Source: Metopolophium dirhodum (Eukaryota > Arthropoda > Insecta > Hemiptera > Aphididae). From it: a stretch of DNA of 64,000 nucleotides. The stretch spans positions 37,641,558-37,705,557 of the forward strand of contig NC_083566.1 of the NCBI RefSeq assembly GCF_019925205.1, given 5' to 3'. The translations under genes were made by a program, and so were the position numbers. The notes under the pieces were generated by a model. The model did not search any database, was not told where the DNA came from, and saw only the letters and a program-made list of their open reading frames with translations. Of the stretch, positions 50,651-60,987 are shown piece after piece (the stretch's first letter is position 1; every line of letters begins with the position of its first letter).

Positions 50651-51253
50651 TGAAAACGCAGTGTAGGTACGTCGGTGAAATGGTGTGTGGTGTGGTGGGG
50701 GGGGGGGGGGGGAGAATGAAGGTGCCGATGGTCGGGCTACCCGGGCAGAGTCTGCAACAGACCCGTTCCGGGGAATGTTGGTGAGGGAGAATGCGCGCGC
50801 GCCACCTAACAGGTGTTTTTTGAACAAACATGAACGGAGGCGTCGGAGGCTGCTGACACAATGTTACGTATTTACACGCATTGTACACGGCACGTTTCCA
50901 GCTGAGCCTAGCGAGTTGCGAGTTTACGAGTGCAAGTGAGTGGCTAGGCTTTAATATTAAGTTTTTCTTTTCCGATCCATCGTCCATTCTGTATTTCTTA
51001 TTCATGGTCGCGGTCGGTACTCTGGATATTTCGTTCGCGTGTTCGGTCTCCTTAGTTCTTATCATACCGTTCGTTATCTATTTACGTGCCGCGACATCGC
51101 TTGTTGCTACTTACTAAGTACCATTGTTATATTTGTTCGGTGCGGTGGTGTCGTGTTTGCGTATCAACCTGTGCAACGGAAAGTTACAATCAAAACTATT
51201 TAAAACCGCATCAAAGGATTGTTGCCTGTTGGTCGTTACGTAACTACCGGAAG
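50651..51253 (+). other. Likely promoter/5' leader region of the plus KAT2-like gene
   Basis: This is the least AT-rich stretch near the gene. It includes a run of 16 G at 50697-50712 and frames open on both strands, none with a recognisable protein. The only in-frame ATG before the first coding exon is the one at 51254. No core promoter element can be assigned with confidence. Confidence 0.35.
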
Positions 51254-54200
51254 ATGGACGATATCACCGATGAGATTTTAAAGTTCAGACAGCCTGATAC
51301 GCCGGTGGTGATGACTGTCCCTAGAATGGATAAGCTCATTAAGATCTCAAGTCAGATGCCGTGTCGGGTACGATAGTTATTATTATGTGTATTTTTATTA
51401 TTTGCTGTAGGCTTATCAATAATCTAGTGTGTTGAGTCCGTGTACCTATAAGTAGGCCTAATGTTTATGAATTTATATCACATTGACTATATTATAAATT
51501 CTTAATGGTCGGTGTACCTATTGATTTTATGCAAACACATTTCCAGCATTTATATTAAACATAAATTTCTATATTTATTTGTTTAACTATTAACAATTAA
51601 CAGTCAGTGTCCTTTGAATATAAAATAGTCAATAGCCGCAATAGGTAAATACATTTTTGATTTAATAAGAATAGGTACCTAGTAGACGTAATAGTAGTAA
51701 TAATGTTAAATAAAATACAAAATAATTAAGTAATTTAATCAAAAAGAAAAATTATTAAACAACAAATGTTGGATCGTCATTGATGATATACATTGGCTCG
51801 CATTGATTCGTTATTTATGTAACTCCTTTTAAATTTGAGAATTTGAAAGACTATAGGTGTAAAATATTGTAGAAGTTTAAAGCTTATTGGATAATAGAGC
51901 GAAGAGTCTAAAAAACAGATCACTTGGACAAGTTATGACTAACACCTGTCTGTGATCAACTGAAGAGTCTATGACAGGAATATTTATGACTGGAGTGTAA
52001 TCATAAGGGGGATATTGAATGCCTAAAATAAAACTTGCTACCCTAAGAATTGGCGTTGGACTTTTTCAAGGTGATTAGAACCATTTACAGTATTTCTCAA
52101 GTTCCAAATTAGTGAGCCGTACCCTAAAATGGGTCTCACTAGGGCACAGTACATCATATTTAGAGTGTTGTTTAAGGTTAATCTCATAAAAAAAATCGAA
52201 GAATTTTCAACATCTTACAACATATCATATTGATATGATAGCTGTGATCCATTGAATTGTTAAATTTAGAACCGGAGATCTATGACATAATTATTTACTC
52301 GCAGAAGTATGGTGCCAATCAGATTATAGGAATCAATATAAACTGATTATATTCACTTGTATATTCACTAAACATACATGTTTAGCCCAACATAACATTC
52401 TATTTTAAATAGTTATCTATTTTCTTCATACACTAAAAGTGTCTGTGTATGTTAAATGCTTAAATTAATTACTGCATATTAATGAGTAATAGAGCTACTT
52501 GTAATATTTTAAAATTTGTTTCTAGATTTTAAGTTGTGTTTGCGATAGATGGATTTGTAATGAGAAGATTGATGCACAATCAATGATTTCTATTTGTGAC
52601 AGATCTCTTTGTAACCATAAACTATGTAAGTATATCTATATCATAATATTATATAATCATAGTCAGAAAATTTTGTTTGTTTTTTATTGTACCTTTTTAT
52701 TATTACTCTGTTGTATATGTATATTAGGTATGGACAAATTAAGTGAAACATAATGAATTCATTTTTAAACTGAAAAAAAAAATATAATTAACTATACTAA
52801 CCTCATGGAATACTTGAAATGGCTATAATTTATGGTACTGTCATATTCAGATACTTGTCAGCTACCTAAAGATAAATTAACAAGAAAATCTATCAAAAGA
52901 AAATATCAATTCAATATTCTGGTCATACAACTTATAACAAACAATTATTAATATTTTTTTTAACTATTTTTTAACTATTTATGATTTAATATCCAAGAAA
53001 CTGCACTAATCACCGATTTAAAAAATATAAGGATAGAGCCCATTGTATAATGATATTTTCAAAACTATTAAAAATAGTTTATTTGTCTTTTGTTTAAAAT
53101 GAACGCTTACTACCATTTTGGTAATTGAGAATGAATAATAACAATAATAACAATAATCGTAATATTACCAATTGAAAATTATGAAAATGTATGATTTCCT
53201 TTTATGCCCAGAACCTTTATTAATATTTATATAAATATATACAAACAATATTAAATTATGTTTTGTATAATTAATATTTTATTAGATGATCATGTATCAC
53301 ATTTGGTAAATGCTCCAGAAAAAATGTTAAACCATTTGACGATGTTAGTAATTGATTTTGAAAATATAAATGATGAAATAGAACGTCTGTCAAAGTTGCC
53401 TGCTGATGGTAAAACAAATCCTTTATTGAAACGATCTAGACAATATAAAGGTCTCATATATCATGTAAGTTAATTTTTTAGTCAAGGTTCAACATTTGAA
53501 GAGCTTACTAGTTTGATATGTCATTATAAATTGAAGTAATGGATCAGGGTACTTGTCTATGGACAACAATTTATAGATGATGCATCAATAAAAGTGACGA
53601 TTTATTATTATAATTTGTTAAATTAATATTATCAGGTGTCATATTTGGATATCAGAATAATTACAATATACAACAATTGTTTTTTTATCACATTAAAGGT
53701 ACATATAAATAAAATATCTAAATCAAATGTTTAATACTTAACTTTATTTTTTCCAATAAGTCTATGCCACATAATTGTAGCATACAATATAGGATATTTA
53801 AATGTTTTTTTAACAATGTTGCATAGTGCTACAAATGACAGGTTAAATTTGCTTGTTGATAAAATAATATTATCAACAATTAAAACTAACAACAGTCATA
53901 AATATTAAATAAAAAAAATTGTCTTTAATTTTATTTAAAAAAATTAAACTTGTTTGATTGTTCTGTAGTTCCCCAATGATTGTACTGTATTCAACATCTA
54001 TGAATCATTATACATAAAATACCTACCCTTATCTATTACTTTAATTTACAATGACATATTAAATTACTAAGTCCTTCAAATGTTGAACCTTGACTGTAAG
54101 TTTTACCATTCAAGTTTTGTTTATTTATTATTATGTAATTTGTAATTTATTGTCTTTATTTTTGGTTTAGGAAATAAAATATTTTAGAAATCTTGATTCT

Positions 54201-57200
54201 TCAATTGATGTTTTAGCCGATATACCACCATTCGAGTCTCCAGCTATAGAAGATATTTTTATGCACTTTTGTTTGTATGAGTATTCACATAATACCGTTG
54301 TAAGTCTTCAATAAAATTAAACAAAATAAAATAATAGTTTATTATTGGCCACAATCGACAAATTAAAAAAAAAAGTTCACTAAAACATACTTGCGTTGAT
54401 CCTTGATTATAATCTCTAACAACCCTGAGATTAAGAACTCCGTGGTTTACCGACTGAGCTAGCTGATCAGTGAAACTCTCATTTCTTATATATTATTGCT
54501 TAACTAAGTATACTATGTTGCTTCATAATCTATTATTTATAGTCTACTATAACTTACTGATTAAGGACTTAATTATACATTTTGTTGTATACTGGATAAA
54601 TATTATTTTAACCTAGTTTTTAATTCTTATGTATTGCAACATGTAGCAACATAAATGTACTCTAATTTAATGTTCACAATCAGTGTCGGCCTGGTCATGG
54701 CCGAGGCCCTTCCGTTGTTGGCACAAATTTTCTTTACAGGACCCAAGGCTGTTTATTAAGGGGCCCCTTAAAACAATTAATCCATGGTCCTTTGGTATAC
54801 CAGGCCGACTCTGTATACAATATAATATATGTATATATTAATAACTATTATTATATAATATTCTAGTCCAATTGAAGAATACACTGTCAACATCAATATC
54901 AATATTCTTATATTTACATAATTTGGACGTTTTATAAAAAATATAATGTCATAAACTCATAATTTAAATTTAATATAATATTATAAACACTGTTCTTTTA
55001 TGTATAATATTACATCACCTATATGAAAATACGATGAATTAATTTTAGCAACATAGTTTAATTTAAAAATAGTTAATTGTATTATATTTAAATTTTGAAC
55101 GTATTTTTTTTTTAATTTAAAATTTATTAAATTACCTATATTAAAAATAAATAATTATATGTTTTAGGAATTACAAATGGCATTAAATATCTCCAGACAA
55201 ATTTTAGATCATTTTAATCATTGGATATGGGTTACTCCCGAGGAGCTTCCATTTCTCAATAAATTAAAATTCAGTAACAGTTATAAATTTTATTACCAAA
55301 GGTATTTAATACATTTATTATTTTCTACACACAATATTGTACCTATATAAATTATAAATTAATGAATCAATTGATATTTTTTAGGTACCAAAAGCATTGT
55401 CTTACTTCCTTTTCCAATCATTCTAAAATAAAACCAAGTTATTCAAGCAGTATAGTATTTGGCCAGGATATATTAAAATATACCCTAAAAGTATTTAGAC
55501 AATCTCTCACAAATTGGTGTATTAATAAATCACAAAATTGTACCTTCAGTAAAAAACGTTTATTCATGAATAAAATTCCAAAGTTATTATACTTCCAAAT
55601 ATATTTTATTTCCATAAACACACTATAATAATACTATAGTAATAAAAATTATATTTTTGATATAGATTTTTGGATTTATTAGAACAAGAAGTGTATGAAA
55701 TTGATTCGCCTATATGGGATCCAAATTTTACAAATACTCCAGCTACAAAAAAAATTTTAGGTATGTCATTTATTTTAGTTACATATTATATTAATAACAC
55801 ATGTTAATTTTAATCAAATTTATATCTTAGATAGATTAAACTTAAAAATACATGAATTGACCCAAAATCAATTTATTGCACCTAGAATGACTTCCAATAT
55901 ACCTGAAAGAATAAACAACAATTGTTCAAATGGGTAAGTATTCTTCATTTCTATTACTAAGTATATTTTTTATTGCTAGTCTAGTAATTAATAAATTATT
56001 AATAATATATTAGTAATTTAGTAGGCTGACTTAATTGTTGACAAACAGGGCCGTAGACACGGTGTTTGTAGGGGTGGAGGGGGGTTTCTCCATCTTACAG
56101 ATCACGTTTAGATTTGTTACTTTATAAATTAGAGTGAATCAACCTACTACAAAACGTGATGATAAGAACATTATCTGTGTTTGTGTGTGGTTTTTGTTAC
56201 AATGATTCAGATCTAAAGTGATATAAGAAGGAAACTGATTTAAATGCTCTAAAAAACAAGAAAAATGCCTTAAAATAATGTGACTATTGCCAATGTATTT
56301 TTAATATTTTTCAACTGCTATTAGAACGATATATCAGGAGCCTTATATTAAATTTTCACGCTTTTTTAACCAACAAATAAAATTTTATTGATATTTATAG
56401 AAAAAAAAAATAAAAAAATTGAAAACTGTCAATGTCCGTAACAGCTCAAAAAGAGTCAAATTATTTTCAAAATGTTATCGTGTATAGAAATGCTAATATA
56501 AACATTCAGTCAAAATGTCATGTCCCTACGGTCATTTGTTTTAGAGTTACACCAAAAACCAAAATCGATTTTCTCGAAAACAGATTTTGCGTAAAAATTC
56601 CCGTTTTTCCTTAATTTTTCTTTTGTTTTTCACGTTGCTTGTGAAAACTACTGGGAAATTTTTACTTTTGACCCCTCAGAGTACCAACTAGATTCACTTT
56701 CCTATCAGAAAAGTTACTGTTGAAGAAAATCCAAGCACTTTTACTGTCCTAAAAGGTGATGACAGACACAAAAAAAAAAAATAAAAAAAATACACATCAT
56801 TGTAAATCAATACATTCATCGTTCCACTCAGAATCTAAAATAGAAGTAGACAAGGCAAAATAAATAATATTTATTTGTATTCTTTTAGAATGTATTTTAA
56901 CTAAATTTTTATAAAATTTTATCCAATCTCATATAAAAAGGACTTAAAAATTTATAAATACACTAAAAATGTCAAAAAATGGTCTAAAAAGTACCTAGGT
57001 CTTAAATAAGTAATTTATAATTTATATAAAATATTATACCAAAAAATCATTTGTTCTAAATCAAACAATGTGGTTATAAATTTGGAAAATGTTTATTAAT
57101 ATTTTAAAATATGTTGGTATGAATATTATGAGTTATGACTAACACTTGTGTACAAGGGCTGCTCCAAGGACCCCCCCCCTCCCAAGGCTTTTAAAGATGT

Positions 57201-60200
57201 TTAATTTCTTATATTAGATTAATGAATTAGATATCCAACAATTTTAATTTGCCTGAAAAAAACATATTATGATATTAATATGTGATGTGTATCATGTAGG
57301 CACGTATTGCCAAACCCTAGACCATGGAATAATAAGTAATTTGTGGAAAATACCCTTAGTATTAAACAAAAAACTAAAAAATGCCCCTCCCCCTTGGTAA
57401 ATCTCTGAAGCCGCTTATGTAAGTGCATAATATATTATATTTGAAAATTTAATGTATGTTTTGTTAGGTTAGGTTAGGTTACGCTGATTATTTTATTTAT
57501 TTTATTAAATATAAGTTTTAATTTATCTAGATATAAATTATGAATTTAAATAAAAATTGATTTTGATAAATGATTTTAGAGTTACATTAAAAATACCAGA
57601 TGTTAAACATAATGATATGTGTAAAAACTATGGAACAACAGATACAATGCTTGATACGTTTGAAGATATTGATGTTGGTGCTAACACATCTTTAAAGGTA
57701 AATATACTTAACAAAATCATTTTTAAGATAAAATTAAAAATAAAAATACGATTACCGTTGTAGTAGTTGGAGATATTTTGGCTTATGATCTAAACGAGAA
57801 TAGTTTGGTATAGCATTTAATGAAGTCCAAGACTTTCATGAGTCATGAATTATGTGTATGTTCATTATAAATAATGTTAACAATGTATTTTGTGTTTATA
57901 ATATTATGATATCACTGTTTTAAGCCAACTTTTGATTGGGGAGGTAAGTGGGGTGATATTATGAAAAATAGTACCAGGAACAAAAGTACACGAAAAAAAG
58001 TACCAAATAAATTATTAAATATTTTATTATGTTTATCTACGTTAAATAAAATAATATGTATAAAAATTATAAGCTACTAAATTACTATTATTAATTTATA
58101 AAAAAAAATAGTTAAAAAATATTTTAAACTACTAAAAATTTATTTAAATGATGCTATAAAAATATAATTTTAAACTAGGTACAACTGAAAAATTAAAGAA
58201 AACTAAATTAAAATTAATCAAATGATCTATTTCTAATATTATCTCGTGAACATTCCACATATTGGGTAGAAAAAGAGGTGGTACCTATAATGTGTTGTTA
58301 TCTTATATTACGTCCAGTTGGCCTATAAGTACCTATAATAATTAAAATTTAGTTAGATATAAATTTTAAATTATAAATTATATATGATGCCTATGCTGTT
58401 ATTATACAAGAATCACTAACAAGGCCTAAGTTTATATTTTCTGTTATATTCAATGAAAAAAAAGCACATTTTAAATAGTACATTCAAATTAAATAGTACG
58501 CATTTACCTTCAACTATTAATTTTTTGAGATTATTTTCAACACCTGGACCATTTCCTCTTCTTTGATTTCTAATCAATCTTGTAATCATATCATTCATAT
58601 CTTCCTATGACATATTCATGTAGGTACATCTTTTGGTAAATTGTATACAGCTTCAGAAAATATTTGGATTAGTGTATATTCGTATACTTTTAATTCTTCT
58701 TTTATTTCATAAACAATTTTTGTTGTTTTAGTTGAGAATAAATTAGATAAATATACATGTTTGTTTGTAATTTTCGGATCGTTGTACTCAAAAGTAGTAG
58801 TTAAAATATCAGGACATTTAATAGTGAACTATACTTTGAACATTTCTAACGAATATAAAATCCCAGCCATAATAATAGTCCCAACCAATAGTTTTGACAA
58901 TTTAACTTGCTTATTTTACTTTTTACTTTTTCTGGGGTTCTTTTTGTCCACATACCGAGTGGGGAGCCTTGAGTAAATGAACCCATCATAAATATATAAC
59001 CCTCCAAGAAAAATCCTTAATACCTTACTGGGTGATAGGGAGGGAGCTGTCAATAAGATTCAACATATTATTCTCAATAAATAGTTCTCATATTAATAGT
59101 GTTGTTTTATAAATTATAATATGTTAATATATGACAAAGTGATTTGGCATGCATGACAAATTGGTGCCCAATGTGAGGCTTAGACCTCTACAGTGACGCC
59201 AGGAACAACCAGGCACAAATATTTAGCCGGTCATTCATTTTATTTAATGTAGCTGGAATACAAAATACATATTATTGAAAATAAAGTGTACAATAAAAAT
59301 TATATTATTTTTCATATTTGCTTAACATTACATTATTATGTTATTTTATTATTATAATAACTCTGATTTCGACTATATAAAGCCATACAAGTGATTCAAT
59401 CATCTGGTTCACAGACATTCTAATAAAAGGTAAATTTAATTTTACAGAACTGAAGTAGGTATATGATTTGGTTTATGTTTTTATTTTTTGATTCCAATAA
59501 ACAGTTGATTCTGTAAACGAGACACCAGAGATCACATTAAGTATACTTACGGTATTAATATTTTTATCTAACTATATATTTAGTTCATTAGCTTAGTGTT
59601 TATAATTATGGTACTTTACTTCAAAACTTACAAGTTAATAATAACAAGAAGTAATGTACTTAATTATAAATTATATTCATACCAAGCTATCTCCAAGTTT
59701 AGGTTAAAAAATTCATATTTTTTCAACATTTCCTACATTAGTTATTAAGTCTTAGTAAGTATTTAATATTTGACTAACTATTAAAAATAAAATGTAATTA
59801 CTATTTTTATATTAATTAGGGGTTTATAACAAACCATAAAAAACGTCAAACTCAAGCAAAAGACAAACAATTAGGAATAGAAATGATAGTATTTGATAGT
59901 TTGTCAAATATTACAAAATGTGTGTTATGCCGAAAAGAGCTAAGAAATATGTACCAAACTCGATTGCCAAGACTTCCAGATATATACATTGCAAGATTGC
60001 AAACAGATGAGTAAGTATATTTTTAGTCCTTGCCTCTATTATAATTAATTATTGAATCTTATTACTTAGAATATTCCTTAGAAAAAATGCACAGTATGTA
60101 ATTTAATTGTTATAACTTTTTAGTATGTGGATGTATTTACCGATTAAATTTATTATTTTATTTTGTTTTATACTTATATTTATATCAACTAACTAGGTCT

Positions 60201-60987
60201 TATAGAAATTGTATACATTTCTTATTTACTGTAAAATATAGCAATCATACATCTAGAATTTAAATTTGCTTATTTTTTAATATTTCATAGGTTCCCAATC
60301 AAAAAAAAAAAATAAGTGAGTATGAAATATGTCTAATGCATATGTTATATACTCGATCTTTTTATTATTTACTTACAACGTTAGTCAAAATTACTCGTCA
60401 TAATATTTGATTAGATATTCTATGGTTTGAATGTAATAAATTATTAGGCCTAGGTATAAAACACAATAAATAATTATTTTTAAAGTAATATGGCATTCAT
60501 ATGATTTGTTTTTGAACTTACATCATTCTTTCAAACTAAATCTGCCAAGTCTTATATTCATATTTATATATATAATTTTTTGTAATTAGACAAATACAAA
60601 CATTGGCTATGTTGGAAGAAGGTATTCCTATTGGTGGTATATATTTCCGGACTTTCAACTCTCAAGGATTCAGTGAAATAGTATTATGTATGTTTAAAGT
60701 TGATTTACATGTAAATGGATATGAGTCGCGTCTAATGAATTATTTAAAGGATCTTCATATTAAACAAAATATATGGGATTTATTAGTGTATGTTGATAAA
60801 GAAAAATTTGGTAAGGCTTGTTAAGTATAATATTTAATAATCATGATTTAATAATTACATTTTATTTTTAGCATTTTTTAAAAATCACAATTTTAGTACA
60901 GAAGTGAAAATTTCAAAGAAAAAATATAATAAGTTTATAGTTCACTATGAAGATTCCAAGTTGATGCATTGCAATCTAAAGAAGTGA
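51254..60987 (+). CDS. KAT2-like (GCN5/PCAF-type) acetyltransferase paralog lacking a bromodomain
   Basis: Twelve exons (51254-51367, 52526-52625, 53286-53464, 54171-54299, 55168-55301, 55385-55582, 55666-55760, 55831-55933, 57580-57697, 59820-60010, 60590-60810, 60872-60987) encode 565 aa with no internal stop. Introns are all GT-AG; the donor after 55582 (GTTATT) is weak. Residues about 38-320 are the PCAF N-terminal domain (Cys/His cluster CRILSCVCD and CDRSLCNHKLY, then DHVSHL, PPFESPAIED, LDLLEQEVYEIDSPIWD). Residues about 430-565 are a GCN5-type GNAT domain: LPRLPDIYIARL, IPIGGIYFRTFNSQGFSEIV with catalytic-position Glu483, then HVNGYESRLMNYLK. KAT2 enzymes transfer acetyl from acetyl-CoA to histone H3 lysines in SAGA/ATAC. 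Here the Q-x-x-G-x-G/A cofactor loop is H494-V-N-G-Y-E499, and GYFKKQGF is AFFKNHNF, so activity is doubtful. The chain ends with the GNAT fold; the bromodomain is absent. It lies divergently from its N-only paralog. Confidence 0.8.
51880..52195 (-). pseudogene. Non-LTR retrotransposon (LINE) reverse-transcriptase tail relic
   Basis: On the minus strand a frame reads LTLNNTLNMMYCALVRPILG, then YGSLIWNLRNTVNGSNHLEK and VQRQFL. This matches the post-catalytic part of LINE ORF2 (ALVRPILEYGSxVW...LExVQRxFL). The relic continues after a stop or frameshift as GIQYPPYDYTP. Stops interrupt it, and no other LINE parts are nearby. It lies in intron 1 of the plus KAT2-like gene, antisense to it. Confidence 0.7.
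54396..54468 (-). pseudogene. tRNA-Lys(CUU)-like pseudogene or SINE head
   Basis: On the minus strand, TAGCTCAGTCGGTA (D arm and A box) is followed by TTCTTAATCTCAGGG, the anticodon loop and stem of tRNA-Lys with anticodon CTT. The T arm, which should read GGGTTCGA, is GAGATTATAATC and the acceptor stem does not pair. It is therefore dead, in intron 4 of the plus KAT2-like gene. It could be the head of a Lys-derived SINE. Confidence 0.7.
54681..54813. mobile_element. hAT-like MITE, 133 bp
   Basis: It starts CAGTGTCGGCCTGGTCATGG and ends in the reverse complement of CAGAGTCGGCCTGGTATACC. The flanks TTCACAAT (54673-54680) and TATACAAT (54814-54821) match at six of eight. It is in intron 4 of the plus KAT2-like gene. 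Confidence 0.65.
56049..56215 (+). repeat. MITE end plus a copy of the foldback arm
   Basis: CAGGGCCGTAGACACGG at 56049 resembles a hAT-like MITE terminus, but its other end was not found. From 56101, GATCACGTTTAGATTTGTTA, AGAGTGAATCAACCTACTAC and AAGAACATTATCTGTGTTTG match the arm of the 49751 foldback. It lies in intron 8 of the plus KAT2-like gene. Confidence 0.5.
56291..56840 (-). repeat. Repeat family 1, copy F, reversed and truncated
   Basis: It holds the 5' terminus (TTTTAGATTCTGAGTGGAAC in reverse complement) and the first body unit joined to part of the second. The 3' half with the palindrome is missing. It is in intron 8 of the plus KAT2-like gene. Confidence 0.8.
57150..57420. mobile_element. 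Possible MITE with C/G-run ends
   Basis: CAAGGGCTGCTCCAAGGACC followed by a C run at the left, and, in reverse complement, CATAAGCGGCTTCAGAGATT followed by a G run at the right. The termini match only partly, and no target duplication is evident. Confidence 0.3.
58418..58860 (-). pseudogene. Unidentified decayed coding region
   Basis: Read on the minus strand, a frame gives CPDILTTTFEYNDPKITNKH, then VYLSNLFSTKTTKIVYEIKE and VYEYTLIQIFSEAVYNLPKD. After a frame change and one in-frame TAG it continues MNDMITRLIRNQRRGNGPGV and NNLKKLIVEG, ending at a donor-like GTAAATG. The amino-acid make-up is that of real protein, but I do not recognise the family. It lies antisense in intron 9 of the plus KAT2-like gene and is most likely part of a transposon or a duplicated gene. 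Confidence 0.4.
59162..59179 (+). other. LTR-retrotransposon primer-binding-site-like motif (tRNA-Lys)
   Basis: TGGTGCCCAATGTGAGGC matches the complement of the tRNA-Lys(CUU) 3' end with CCA (TGGCGCCCAACGTGGGGC) at 15 of 18 positions, all three differences being transitions. The upstream 150 bp contains AATAAA and could be the end of an LTR. No gag, pol or second LTR was found, so at most this is a small relic. Confidence 0.35.

Noticed and set aside
50343..51065. Overlapping open frames of up to 153 codons on both strands
   Set aside because: They cross the reversed family-2 repeat and a G-run region, show no domain, and disagree with each other in frame and strand.
51086..51253. N-terminal extension of the plus KAT2-like protein
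   Set aside because: The frame is open upstream to 51086, but the only in-frame ATG is at 51254, which also has a good context (AAGATGG).
54396..54468. Functional tRNA-Lys gene
   Set aside because: D and anticodon arms are good, but the T arm and acceptor stem do not pair.
31312..57482. TTAGG telomere-like tracts near 31312, 42690 and 57464
   Set aside because: Each has only three or four units. Such short GGTTAGGTTA runs are common in insect DNA and do not indicate a telomere or fusion.
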